A DNA stretch of 64,000 bases, from assembly GCF_900496995.4 (NCBI RefSeq), contig NC_044011.1:22910041-22974040 (forward strand), in the 5' to 3' direction. The notes beneath the pieces are model-generated. The model was not told the DNA's origin. It saw only the letters and a program-made list of their open reading frames with translations, and did no database searches. Shown here one piece after another: positions 45,842 through 58,185 of this stretch. The translations under genes and the position numbers were made by a program. Every line of letters starts with the position of its first letter. Position 1 is the stretch's first letter. The DNA comes from Aquila chrysaetos chrysaetos (lineage: Eukaryota; Chordata; Aves; Accipitriformes; Accipitridae).

Positions 45842-45893
45842 TGGGGTGATTTACAACTCAGTTTTCCCACCAGCTCACCATGAAGATCACATC
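45842..45893 (-). other. TBPL1: TBPL1 5' UTR part of exon 2, with two upstream ORFs
   Basis: A good acceptor (CACTTTTGTTTCTCAG) ends at 45894, suggesting exon 2 begins at 45893. The 52-base leader contains ATG TGA (45892-45887), a start-stop element, and a second ATG at 45881 with an 8-codon frame ending at 45858, 16 bases before the true start. The exon boundary is inferred, not shown by a transcript. Confidence 0.6.
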
Positions 45894-46111
45894 CTGAGAA
45901 ACAAAAGTGATAAAATTAAACACAGCAGTAGAAAATTGCCTACTAATGCCATTGTATATATTCGTCCCTTAAATGAGACAAGAAGCAGAAGTGACTACAC
46001 TCTGACTCATTTAACTGTGTGTGGGGAAGGGGGGGTGTCTGCATCCTGTATGCTAGAAAATAGGTTACTTGTTTGAAGCCATGTTGCCAGACTTAACAGA
46101 AATAAAGTGTG

Positions 46112-46129
46112 TATACATATATATGTATA
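46112..46129. repeat. 18-bp AT palindrome
   Basis: TATACATAT directly followed by ATATGTATA, a perfect palindrome of alternating purine-pyrimidine type in TBPL1 intron 1. It behaves as a simple repeat. Confidence 0.8.
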
Positions 46130-47672
46130 AAATATCTGAACAACTCTTAAATATGTTACAACTCTTACCAACTATATTGGGACACAGTAAAGATTACTGA
46201 AACTTTTTCCATAGCTCCAGTGGATAATCTTTCCTCAGCTCATTTGAGGATGTCATTAGACACCTCACGAAAATGTACTTCTCTGACTGCTGAAGTTGAT
46301 AATTCTGAACAGCTTGACGTTTGTGTTGGAATGGTCGAGCCTGCTGAATAACTTTGAACTAACACGGGTTACACAAACTGCAGCCTGTAGACAGACTGCT
46401 ACCACAGCTTTCCCATCTCCATCCAGCACTCTTGGCCCATCTCTCCCAATACAATAGCATAATGCGAACTATACAGAATGTCCTGGTGGCAGCAACAGCC
46501 TGGGCTGAGCCACAGTGGCCTCTCACCCCCTTCCACACTGCTCACAGGAACTGCACAGAATGAACGTATTGTACGTGCAGAGTAAAATCCAGTGTTTCTG
46601 AGGAAAAGCATGAGTACCTGTGAAGGCACAGGATGACCACCCAGTGCACGCACAGCAAACCTAAGGCAGCCAGGAAGCGTCCAGTCTGCCTGTGCACATT
46701 GAAGGTGACACTCCTAATGCACACCTCAACTGGGGGAGGAGGATCACGAGTCGGGCTGTTGGGCTACTGCTCAGCCCAGCCCAAGACTGCCTGACATCTG
46801 TTCTGTAAGCATACCAAAGCTAAGACAGAAGACATCTCAAATAAATCTCAGGTGAAGTATTTGGGGAAAGGAGAGGCGAAAAAAGTAAGAACATTGGTAT
46901 ATAGTGAAAAGGACTTACATCAAAATACTGTAGTTCATTAAGAAATTTTTCTTTGTAGAAGAATGTAAAAAACTTAGGTTTACTCCAAGAGAAGTAGACT
47001 AAGTAGAGCACAGCCTAAGAGATAGGGGCAATATTATCTTGATCCATTCATCTAAAATTTTAGTAGTATTTAATCCAAAATGTCCACAACAGAAAGCAAA
47101 GAGCAAAATCAAATTAAAAATCCAGATATATGAAATGCTCTACATGGTCATTGCCATGGAAGAAGCAGGAGACTATGCATCAAGAACAATAATATACATA
47201 ACAGACTGTAATGCATTTATATCACTTTAAATGTTTTGGCCTTATGTTCTATATCAGAAATCTTCAAGATACAAAATTAACATTATTATCAGTATTTTCA
47301 TTTGACTACGACCTCCTATACATCATGCCACAGTCTCTAATTGAGAACTCACCCAAGGTGCACCTTTGACTAGAACTCACTGACAATAGAGAAGTAATAA
47401 ACTACGAGGCAGATGCGCATAATGTACTGGGTCAACTGCTGTGATGGTTGCTGCTTCTACCGCACAGCTTGTTCCCAGCCGAAAGAATTATTCTGTAATT
47501 GTTGGCTTGTCTAATATAAGAAAAGGTAAGACGAGTAATAACACAGAAAAGAGATGAAAAAACAGCAGGAACAGCGAGAGAAAACCAGAGAAACCAAAGG
47601 CTATGTGTGGGGGTGAGGGGGAAAGCAGGCAAAGAAGAGAACAAACAGTAACTAATTAGTATTCCCAGATCC

Positions 47673-47691
47673 TTTTTTTTTTTTTTTTTTT
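47673..47691 (+). repeat. T19 homopolymer
   Basis: A nineteen-base T run in TBPL1 intron 1 (A19 on the gene strand). No retroposed body was recognised next to it. Confidence 0.9.
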
Positions 47692-49184
47692 AAACCAAAA
47701 ATTATATGAATCCTCAAAGTTAGAAATTACTTATTCCATCTGGTTTTGATGGACTACTACAGATTGGGTTAGCAATTTATGGCACCAGATCCAAAGATAG
47801 CACATGTGCAGATTTTGAATGGCATGCAGGCAGGGCCAGCACAGAGCAAGGAGCTGGAACCCATGGCATCTTCAGAGAGGCATTTGTTTTCCACCCTGGC
47901 TCCAACTCCTGGCTCTTGCTGAGTTCACTTACTAGAACCCAAGAACGATTGCCATGTAAGAAAACAAGATACCTCCTATCAGTAGCATCTCCCAATTATC
48001 AGCAAGTTTCTACTGGTACCCTCAATCTCTACATTCTGAAAGAATAACATCGTTATGCATAACACCCTTAAAAGGTTGCTAACCTCTAAGCAAACCATAA
48101 TACTGTACGATAATGTCCCTATAAAACTCTGATGGCTTGTCTTAAACAGATCCGGGGAGAAAAGTCACGTGCTCATTAAGAACAAAGGAAAAAGGGGTTG
48201 AAAGCGAGGAAAATTACTATTTAAAAGGAAAAGATCTATAATTAAAGGGGAATCTACAGGAAAAAAAGAACATTAATATGCTGTGGAGCTGTCAGTAAGG
48301 ATGTTTTCAGCAATTATGGTGTATCTTGGTTAGAAGTACAATCTACTTGCATAGATTTTAATGGGAGAAGAATTACACAACATTACAGTAAGTGTGCCCC
48401 CGTTTTCATTAGCCATGTTCTGAAAGTTCAAGACAACAGATATTTAGGGAGGAGCTTTTTAATCTGATATTTAATTTCACCTGTAGCTAATATTCTAGAC
48501 TATGTTTTGTGATGTTCAGTTAAAAAGGGACGTAATTTGTTATAGCAGCAGTATATGAATACAGCATAAAAATACTGAAGACTGCCTTTATTCTACCTTA
48601 ATGTTACTTGATCTAACAGAAGCATTTCATTGTTAAAATTTTCACTCAAATATTGAACGTTGCAAATATTAATTACCAAGTTTTTCTCATTTGTATTGAG
48701 AAAAATCTTTATTTGCTGCTGCTAAATACTACCCGTGTTCTTTGAGAACCTGAATCTAAGTGTCAACAATTTTGAATACACCCATTCCCATTTAGTATAG
48801 AAATACAATGTTAACCTCTTCCAAGGCATGGTTTAGAAATATTGGGTAAGCCAAAATGTTTCTAGACTTGGATATTTCTGTCCAAGCAGTTAAGTGAACA
48901 TAACCTATTGCAATCTCTGCCTTAAGTGTTAATTTTAATGTCTCACACTGTACTGACAACAAAGAAAAAAAAAAATCTAGAGAAAAAACATCCTGCTACC
49001 TTTCTTTGGTTAGTCTCAAGGAAATCCAAATTCATAGGAATCATGTGAGCAGAAGCTCTGATTTATATGTATCTCCAGTAGCATGACTAGCTGGAACACA
49101 GGAGTCCTGAACAACATTCCGATCCTCCTCTTTCCCAGTTTTCTCTTGTCTTCTATGCTATTGATACACACTACTGTATCCCTG

Positions 49185-49300
49185 CCATGTAGCCCTGACC
49201 CATTACGTTACTTCCCAAAACCTGAATTTCTGCATTTCTGTCTCCTATCTGCAAAATGGGGAAAATAATGCTCCCATGCTTTTACAAATACGTTCTGAGA
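49185..49300 (+). mobile_element. MIR-like (CORE-SINE) remnant
   Basis: TTACGTTACTTCCCAAAACC (49203) then TGTCTCCTATCTGCAAAATG and GGGAAAATAATGCTCCC (49240-49276) follow the MIR consensus block 'gttacttaacctctctg...cctcatctgtaaaatggggataat'. Similarity may begin earlier, near 49092 (GGAACACAGGAGTCCTGA). Old and truncated. Assigned by eye. Confidence 0.5.
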
Positions 49301-51679
49301 TCAAGCAACAGCCTTACATACAAGTCAGTTACTATTCCATATTTATGCAGTTACACTTGCAGAACAGAGGGACCGAGTAGAAACCAAACATCTGGTTCTT
49401 TCCACTTCTGGATCTGCAAATGCCCAAGTTGATTTTACTGAGCTCACCTTAGGTTTTGTTGATTAATTTTGCCCAAAGGTTCTCTCATCTGAATCTTTGA
49501 ATTTTGGCAGCTTAAATGTCATTTCTAAAATTTTATTTTTCCAGTTAATTTAATAACAGGCTAAAATTGAAAAGAAAATCATTTACCTGTCTATATGTGC
49601 AGCGTTTCTTTTAGATTATGGCTTTCTCCAGCACAAGAAACTAGACAACTTTGATTTCAAGTTATCTTGCACCAGCGTAACACAATCTACCCCAACAGAG
49701 AAAAAAAGCTTAAATACATCTCTGCAAAGTTTGTATTATTTTATTTTACTTTAACAAGGAAATTTTAAAAGTTTGTTCTTTCTTTTCAACACAGATTTCA
49801 GGGATACATCTGGAATATTACCCTAAGAATTAAAAAAGAGGAAGGGGAAAAAAAAAGTAGATACGTAAAGCATAATAAAGAACATGAAAATAAAACCAAC
49901 AAAAAAACCCTCAAGGATATTTGACACTGTAAAGTAATGTATTCTACACTGAAACTAGAGAAACTGCCCAGAATAAGAAATACTTCGGAGGAAGGAATGA
50001 ACACTCAAGTTCTTAACAAAGCATTACCCATATATCCCCAGTTAGGACCATGGCCATACTATTGTAGATACTATATAAACACACATGAAGACAAACACCC
50101 TGCACTGAAATCTTACAATCTAAAAAAAGCCAGCGCTCTCTGTGTTCAAAAAGTTCCAAACCAAACCAACCACACCACCATCATCAAAGAGAGAGGAAAG
50201 GCACTTAGGATGGGGTATATAAACAAAGTCTTATTTTAAGCTTTTGGCTACCTTTGATCCCAGAAACTCCGAGCTGTAAAGGTAGATGGGGGTATCTAAC
50301 AATGGTTATGTTAATGTCAGAACAGTTTAATAAACACCTTTTTCACCAGCAGCCTAAGTATAAGCAACTTCTACTGGTTATTTTTAACATTGCTCCAGAG
50401 CAGTTAACCAACTGACCAACCCCACAAACAGTTCCAACGGCCCAGCTGAAGGGCTATCTGTCACTACTGTGCCAGTAGGCATTCATCAAACTAACGCTTC
50501 AAAAGCATTTTTGAAGAAGTTAACAGTAACCTCCTCCATATGAGGTTTCCACATGAAAACAGAGAATGCACAAAATAAAGCCCATCAGGAACAAGGAAAA
50601 GTTGATTACATCTTTCCACTGAAGGTGCATTTTTTAAGATTTGCGTTCGGCCTCTCAGGAAACAGGTCTATATGAAGCGCTGGAGGTGACAGACCTCTGA
50701 AATCTGCTTGAATTCTTAGATACAATATACAGTCATGGTGGCAGGTGAATGACTCCCCAGAACTGAGAGCAACATAGCTACTACGTCTGTATAGAAAATC
50801 CTCTGGTCTGAACAACTCTCTTAGGTACAGCCAGTGAGCTAGCAGGGCATGCTTTTACTTTTTGTTGTCTCTAGTGGCAAGTTAAATTGTCCCTAAAGCA
50901 AAAGGTCATCTTGAAGCTAATATTCTCACCTTTCAAGATTTGCACAGTCACGACTATTTCCCACAGAATGAAACAAATGTATTTTGGAGAAGGAGAAAAT
51001 TTCCAAATATGCATAAAACCATTGTCAAAGTAGGGATTTGTCCAATTAAGACCAATGCACAGAATGATGATACCAGTTATGCCATAAGCAAGTAGGACAC
51101 AAATGCCCAATCCTGCTGTCAAGTCTCTCGGATAAGCCTACTGCATCCCCGCGGACCTGCGGTCTGCCAACACAAAGCCAGCTGCAGGAATAAAGCCAAA
51201 CAGTTTACAGAACAAGCCCAGAAAGCGTATTTTTAAATAATTAATAACAGGCCCTTTTCCTCAAATCTTTCTCATCAAAAAAAAGTCCATTCATATTCAA
51301 AGCAAGAGTCACTCGCATCCCATTCTGTGCCATCTTTCCCTTATAACACCCAGTAACAGCCGAACGCCAAGCATTAAGAACAATCCTCTAGGTCTTTACG
51401 ATACGTCGTAAGTATGACAAAAGTCTGGGCTGACAGGCTAGGTGGCCATTCTAACTTGGTAAAATACTGCAAGAAAAATAAAAATCTGTTTTGCTGTTAT
51501 GAAATATTTTAACACAACAGGTAAGCCTCTCGTCCCCCCCTCCCGGTCAAACATTTCCCATTTGCACGGCGGGACTGAGGGAACAGAAGTGCTCTTCCTA
51601 TTCACGCTGCTGGGAATCTCACTCAAAGCCCTGCGCGTACCACCGTCACAACACTCAAGTTAACAAATAATCACTTGTT

Positions 51680-52830
51680 TTCCCCTCCAACCCCGGCCGA
51701 AAACTTCTCCGCCGAGCCCGGCAGAAACAAAGCGCAGGCAGGAGGCGGCCTAGCCACGCCGGTCTCCGCCGCTCGGCAGCGCCGGCTCACGCCTGCCCTT
51801 CCTTACCTGCAGCGCGGGGCCGGGGCTGTTACAGAGCCCCCGGGGCCCGACACGCTATTTCGGGGGCTCGGGCGCGGGGCACCCGGTGCCCCTTGGGGAA
51901 GCCTCGCCGGTTGCCGGGGAACGGGCCGTTTCCCCTGGAGGATGCTCTGTCCCCTTCCCCTCCCGGATACGGCGGCCCGCCCGCCCCAAGGGGGGAACGG
52001 CACCGCGGCGGGAGGAGCCGGCAAGGGCCGCGGCAGGGCGGGGGCGCGGGGGGAGGCCGCCCGCCACCTCCCTCACCTCAGCCGGGAAGGGACGGCGGTA
52101 GCGGCGGGGGGGGGGGCTGGGGCCCAACGGCCCCCCCCCCGGCGCGCGCGGGCGGCGGAGCCGCGTCCCTCGTCCCCCCCCGCCCCCGACGCCCCGGGCA
52201 GGGGCTGCAGGTCCCGCCGGGCCGCGGCCCCCCGAGGCGGCGGCGAGGAGGAGGAGGAGGATGAGGAGAAGGAGCGCGGCCCGTCGGCGGGCGGCAGCCG
52301 TTACCGTGCGGGCGGGCGGTTGCGCGGGCGGCGGCGCTCGGGGCGGAGCAGGGCGGGGCGGAGCGGGGTGCCGGTCGCTAGGTGCCCCGCCGCTGGCGCC
52401 CGGCGGCGTTCCGGGTCCTGGGCCGACTCCCCGCGACAATAAACATCCCCCAGCGCCGCGGGCATAGACGCGGCGCCGGCTAGAGCGGCCGCCGGAAGTC
52501 ACGGCGGCGGGAGGGGAGGAAAGGGGGGGGCGGCGGCCGCGCTAGCAGCGCACTTCCGCTTTCGTCTGCCGCCCCCTCAGGCACGGCGGGCTGAGGGTGG
52601 CGGCAGCGCCCGGGGCGGGCCGCGGGCTCCGGGCTGCCCTGCCGCGGCCTAACCGGGCAGTTACGGCGCCGGCCCTCGCTCCCTGGCGCTGGGGCCCGTT
52701 GGCGCTGCCTCGGCGCCCCAGGCCGGGCGCAGGGCGGCTTTTACCCTCAGCTGCGCCGCGGCGCCCGTCGTGAAAGGGCCCCGAGGCGCCGCGTTGCTTC
52801 GGAGCTCCCGGGGGAGCTGCCGAGGCCGCG
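51680..52830. promoter_or_regulatory. TBPL1: TBPL1 CpG-island promoter and noncoding exon 1
   Basis: A dense CpG island, very GC-rich, at the 5' end of TBPL1. Candidate minus-strand donors are CAG|GTAAGG (exon end 51807), GAG|GTGAGG (exon end 52077) and ACG|GTAACG (near 52314), so exon 1 may be alternatively spliced. Two ETS sites, CCGGAAGT (52492-52499) and its inverse ACTTCCG (52552-52558), lie about 53 bases apart and mark the likely core. There is no TATA box. Long open frames here on both strands come from the lack of stop codons in GC-rich DNA and are not genes. Confidence 0.8.
52492..52558. promoter_or_regulatory. Divergent pair of ETS sites
   Basis: CCGGAAGT on the plus strand (52492-52499) and CACTTCCGC (minus-strand GCGGAAGTG; ACTTCCG at 52552-52558) face in opposite orientations in the middle of the CpG island. 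ETS sites near start sites are typical of TATA-less housekeeping and bidirectional promoters. Confidence 0.6.
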
Positions 52831-55274
52831 CGTTTGTCAGGTGAAATTTTTCCGGCTGTGAAGCAGGCGGGCTGGCTGTGGGCCACCCTGGAAGCCCCTG
52901 CCTCCGCGCCCGCTGCCGGTGGGCCAGCGGTACGCGGCTTTTGGCCAGCTGATACAGGCTTGATCCCAACCACACCGTCTGAGGCAGCACCTTTGCCAGC
53001 AGCCCGGCAGGAGATCTGATCCAGTTTGCAGACCAGATGGCGTGAACGCTTGTGGCACATCCCTGGCGTTTCTGTGAGGCTGCTCGTCCTCAGACTTCTG
53101 TAGTTTGCTACACGCAACTTGACCGCTGGCTTGGCTGCTCTGTGCCCACTCCCTGACCGAACCGAGTGGTCGGTGCTGGTCTTGGCACAATCCGGCAATC
53201 ATTAGTTAGGACTCGGCAGCAACATGCTGCCACTCCTGCTGCTGCACACACGCGTGTTGCACAGCAGCAGGATTCTGGTCACTGCCTCTTGCTTTACAAA
53301 TGCTTTAAAGATTTCTTTTAAATTTAAAGCAACTTTGGTACCAAAGGGATAGTCCGCAGCAGTAAACTGTGGTACCTTGGTGTGTGAGCAGACTACTGAC
53401 CCTAAGTGAAACAAAGATACGAGCAGGTGACCGGGAAGCCTCAAATAGTCCCAAGCACTATGCGGCCCTCAGCATTTTTTTTTGTCGTTTTAATGTTAAA
53501 ATGACTAAAGTAAGACTGCTGCTTTAGGCTCCTTCAATTTGCAGCTTGTTTAATCTTTGCAAAGTGGGCACGTGGTGCAGGCTTTGAGGAGAGAAGGAAG
53601 GGGACATGAGGACACTGGGGGTGGCTGGGATGGCACTGCTTCTCTCTGTCCAGGACAGTCCTCCAAATTTGGCACCTGTGCTGTCTGTAGGGACTACAGC
53701 CTGTGATGAACTGCCTTTCAGCTAGATTTAAATTTTCTCTTGGAAGAGCTGTTTATTGTACTTCACTTGGGAACCTAGGAACAAAAGAGTGTGGTTGCAG
53801 TGTGGCCAATTAAGGACCCACCACCCAGACTGAAGAATGAAAGTAAGTTGTCAGGTCGACTTTAGGTTTATAAAGGCACATCAGTCTTTATATGAAAAGT
53901 ACATATATGTATATTTATATGTGTGTAGTGCAGAGTATTCACTGTATTGACAGTTTTCTGAAATTGAGGTTCTGTAACGATGTGCTTTCCGTGTGTGAAG
54001 AGATAGCAGATAAGCTTTAATGAGGATAGTGGGAACAGTGTGAAATTTAAATTTTTAAGTCTCAGAGTTAGGATGTTTTCCTCTGCTAGATTCAGTTTAA
54101 TCCTTGAGATGCATTACCAGGTTCACTTGTCAAGAATAATTATTTCAGATTCTCACTTCAAATCGGCTGCGAGTACATTAGTGGCAGTATTGCTTGTTAA
54201 TGCCGGTTTTGCGTCCCTGTTAGCCGCCTGGCTTCACAGCAGCGTGCGGCAGCGCTGCCACCCTGCGGCTTCTCACCGAAACGGATCCGCGGCAGCTAGG
54301 TGAAGACGGTCGAGCGAGGCAAGCTTTTGGAAACAGGATTCTGAATTTAGAGCAACGGTTGCCACAGTTCAGTAACTCTGCACGGGATCTCCAGCATTTT
54401 TATGGAGTGCCTTAAGGCTGTTTTAATTCTTTATGGGCTTCAGCCGAAAGGCTCCGAGTCATTATAATTAACACTGCTAATATGGGGTAGATTGTTATGG
54501 TGTCTTCTCCCTGACAGTTCTTTCAAGGTTCTACATAGCTGTATCACAACAGATGCTGATTTTTTTTTTTTTCCTGAATAGCTGATCGCATAGGCAAGTT
54601 ATGAAGAAAAAGCTTTATAAACCCTGATTTTGTGTGATTTCTGACTGAGCTTCTGTTTTTTTTTAGCATACTCTACATAAATTCAACACAAAATGTCTTC
54701 TAGCAAATACACATCCATTGTCTATCTCCACATGCTTGCTCTTTTCAGGATATAACTTTTTCTAGCAGGTATTCTACAGAAATATGCAGTCATCACTGGA
54801 CATGAAGAATTTTTTTTTACTGATGAAGAGATGAACCCTTACCATTTCAAAGTTTTGGCTGCTTTGTCAGCCTGAGCTCTTCCCATTTAGACTAGGACAC
54901 GTTCTGAAAATTGCATCTTTAAATATGTATTCAGCAAATGTGCAAATGTATGCAAGTAGTTATGGTCACATTAACATGGAATGCAAATAAGGTGACTGGG
55001 CACCTACCTAATTTGACATGTAAGTTTATCAGGTGTGCCTGCAATTTTATTCCATGCCTATATAGTTACCAGACGGGTTATCCTGTCCTTCTGTTCTCCC
55101 CCTCTGGTCTCCATTCCTCTGTGCAACTCTAATTTGGCTCTGTGGCTTCCTCCACTAGTATGACTGAGATGCTAAGGATTTACCACCTGCAGGACCTGTG
55201 TCCTCATCTGCCTCTTGCTATTCCTTGTTCTACCTTACCAGATGCTGTACTGACATCGAACAGGGAAGGCACAG

Positions 55275-55360
55275 AGGCCATTTCTGACACTGTTGCTTCC
55301 TTACTGTGTGATTTCATTTTCCTATGCCTTTGTTTCTCAATCCATTGTTTGGGAAGTAAA
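55275..55360 (+). mobile_element. Possible MIR-like remnant
   Basis: CTTACTGTGTGATTTCATTT (55299) and CCTATGCCTTTGTTTCTCAA followed by TCCATTG resemble the MIR block 'actgtgtgaccttgggcaag...cctcagtttcctcatctg'. Short and diverged. Confidence 0.35.
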
Positions 55361-56999
55361 GAGGAGATGGAGGTGTGGGGAGGCCGTTTCCTGTGCTTGG
55401 ACATCCCGCAGAGTGGAATTGTGGGCTGCTTGGGACCACCGGTACTAGTGCAGTAAAAATAAGGACAACTGAACTTTAGGACATTGCACATATTTTTGTT
55501 CTGTAATTACAGCAGTGAGAGTGAACAAAGATTTAATTTCATGATGTTATTCTGCTCTTAACTGCAGGTTTCTGTCAAAAAAAACACATCAAAGTGAAGC
55601 AAATGCTTGTTTATCTGGATTTTTGCATTTTTACAGAATTCATTTTCAGTTGGATAAGATCCAGTGCAAGGTAGACTGTGGGAAAGTGTAGGGGGGAGAG
55701 AAGAAAGCTGGATGGCCCCTTGAGGCAGCCCACAGTGAAGGCTAGATGAAGAATTTTATACAGCTGCGTCTTAAGTACTGTGGGCTCTGTGCAGAAGACT
55801 GTATCGAAGTACTTGTGTTCGAAGAGCGGGTACCTAGGAGCAACCCGTATCTTGCACATTTCATAGAAATGACATTTTGTGGAATGGTTGTCAGCTACAT
55901 GCATGTGATACTGCAGGTTAATTATGAGACATCTCCTAAGCTGGCAGCCAGCAGGGAGCGAGCTTAAACCTGTGGCAGGAGATCAGTCAGGGAGGGAATC
56001 CTTCGCTCCAGGGCTTAGTTTATCAGGTGAGACTGTACACTCAAATGTGGCTTCTCACTCTTTGATGATGATGTACAGTATGATGTACCATGCCAGCACT
56101 ATTAGGCTGTTACCTCCCTGCCATAAGTGGTACTTCAAGCAGCTCCACAATATTCAAACGTTCTGCTTAATTTTAGAATATAGATTATTTTATATATTTG
56201 TATTTATATAAAAAAATAAGTATAGATACTATTAACATGGAGCTGCTTGGCAATGGCAAAAAAGAGATACTCTAAGGGCATATGTCAAGTTTTGGCATCA
56301 GGGAACTCACAACTCGGGTAGAAAAGGTACTGCAGAGGTTTGTAGAGTTGGGCAACAAATGAACAGGGGGTTTCAATGTCGTAATTTAGGATATAATGTT
56401 GTTTAAATCTTGTGTTATGTTTGTTCTTGAACTTGGCCTCTTGCTTGTAGTGACCTGTAGTCTTAGTATATTAGTTATGAGATACAAATAGTAAAGAGGG
56501 TCCCCACTAAGAATTTTTGGCCCATAAAAGAAGGTAGCAGGTTGATCTAGAAAACAAGTGAGAAGAGCACAAGGCTGGGCTGAGACAAAGCATTGAAGTA
56601 CCTTTAGAGCTCTAGCTTCTAAGGCTGCAGTGACACTGATAAATAAAACAGGGCCAAGGCTTATTTTTCATAGTGCTTGGTTGTTGGCAGGGTCCTTGGC
56701 ATGCCTTTGGCCTGTCAGACTAACTTTCTCCCAGAAAGTGCCCAAGCGTAGTTTGGGAATAGTGTGTGCCAGGGACTGTTCTTACCCTTTGATGAGAGTG
56801 GAATAAAACTCAGGTATGTGTGGATGTGACCCCGGCCACAGTCTTCTTATTCCTATCTTTATACTGAATTCAAAGAGCAAAGATCCCTGGTGATTTCAGC
56901 ATGCCAAGGAGAACAGGTCATAAGTTTGTGCACCAGAAGGGCTGGTGCCCTAGGCCTATACCAAGCTTACTTGTGAACCCTTCAGCCAGACAGTTGTCA

Positions 57000-57080
57000 G
57001 CTCTACGCCTCTTTTTCTTCCCATCTGTATAATGATAGCGACTTCCTATAGAAAAACTTTTGGTCATGAAGTGATGGCAA
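57000..57080 (+). mobile_element. Possible MIR-like remnant
   Basis: CTCTACGCCTCTTTTTCTTC then CCATCTGTATAATGATAGCG (57021) resembles 'cctcagtttcccatctgtaaaatgatag' of MIR-type SINEs. Short match by eye. Confidence 0.35.
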
Positions 57081-58054
57081 ATGCTCCAAGGTAACTGCCA
57101 TCCTCTGTTTAATTTCTGCATTGAGGTGCCAGTGGTATGAAAGTCCCTACGTAAGAACAAAAAACCATGTTATCAGTGAGGAACAACTGTTCCCATTCTG
57201 GTCAGCTCGGCCATCAAAAAGCATCACAAGAAACAGGATGCTGAAGGAAGAGGCCACGCTGACACTTGGATTGCTTGTTGCACGCGATGGTCTTTGCCTC
57301 ATCCCTGATGGGGGAGGGAAGTGCCGCTGCAGCAGCCTGGGAAGCCATCCAGTGGGACAGTTATCTGTGTGAGCACATCCCTGGGAACGATCGCTGCCTG
57401 TGCCCACTCCTCCTCCCCTGCTGCTGCTGCACAGGATTTCACAGATGTTCCTCCCTGAGAAGGCAGCTGCAGCTCTCAACCTCCCAGTTTCCATCTCCCC
57501 GGTGGTCTGGCTCCACCCGGCTGTGATGGAGCTGCTGATAGTTCCTCCCTTCCCCAGCCCCTTTTTTCACAAGGACTGAGCAGTAGTAGTCAGAGGAAGA
57601 GGAATTATTCTATGCCTTTTCCCCGCTTTCTTCTTGTCTCCTGGCTGTGTAACTGTACCCTTCCCTTTTTTTCCCTAGTGTTTCTGATCCCTGTTCCTTA
57701 AACAGCACGTAAACAATGAGAGAAAACTTGAGTGTGTAGATAATCCGTATTTACAGTCAGATACGGTCTTATAGTTTACACAGCAGCCTGAGATGTAAAT
57801 AAGGGTTGGGGTTTTTCTCCTTGCTTAAGGAGAATTAAGAATTTAAAGTGAAGGAAAGATTTGCATTAGTTTTTATTCTCCTGCTTTTGTTATGATCTTT
57901 TTTTTAACTTGCAAGGAGGTTTGGATCTCTCCACTCCCCATGCAAGGACGGTGCACGCACGCGCATCAGCTTGAAAACGCATTTCATCTGTTTACAAGTT
58001 TCAGTTTAAGGGCAAAACCCTAAGGCAAGAAAATGCGTCATCTCAGGACTGTTG

Positions 58055-58185
58055 TGACCCTAGGGTATGTCCACGCCACATTTGGGAAATGCGATGACTG
58101 CATGCCTAGGCCTACTCAAAGTCGTTTTTGTACAGCTAGCTCAGATACACCAGTGTCTGAAGTGAACTGAAGAAAAATCAGTTAC
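58055..58185 (+). mobile_element. Possible nonautonomous DNA-transposon remnant
   Basis: CCTAGGGTATGTCCACGCCA (58061) and TACAGCTAGCTCAGATACAC (58131) resemble conserved ends and middle of an old sauropsid nonautonomous DNA element ('gggtatgtctacact...agctagctcagat'). The family was not verified and no terminal inverted repeat could be confirmed. Confidence 0.35.

Larger units (their letters stand above)
45894..51806 (-). other. TBPL1: TBPL1 intron 1 (about 5.9 kb)
   Basis: Inferred intron from the strong donor CAG|GTAAGG (51806-51801) to the acceptor at 45894. Contents are an 18-bp AT palindrome (46112-46129), a T19 run (47673-47691) and a MIR-like SINE piece (49185-49300). A more GC-balanced stretch at 46370-46800 has no recognisable feature. 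The rest (46800-47670, 47700-49180, 49310-51800) shows nothing I can name. Confidence 0.65.

Noticed and set aside
51675-52502. Long open frames on both strands (255 and 215 codons)
   Set aside because: They lie in the TBPL1 CpG island, where stop codons are rare. Their composition is mainly Arg, Gly, Pro and Ala, with no domain.
52542-53198. 218-codon minus-strand open frame
   Set aside because: GC-rich flank of the same island, low-complexity protein, no recognisable domain.
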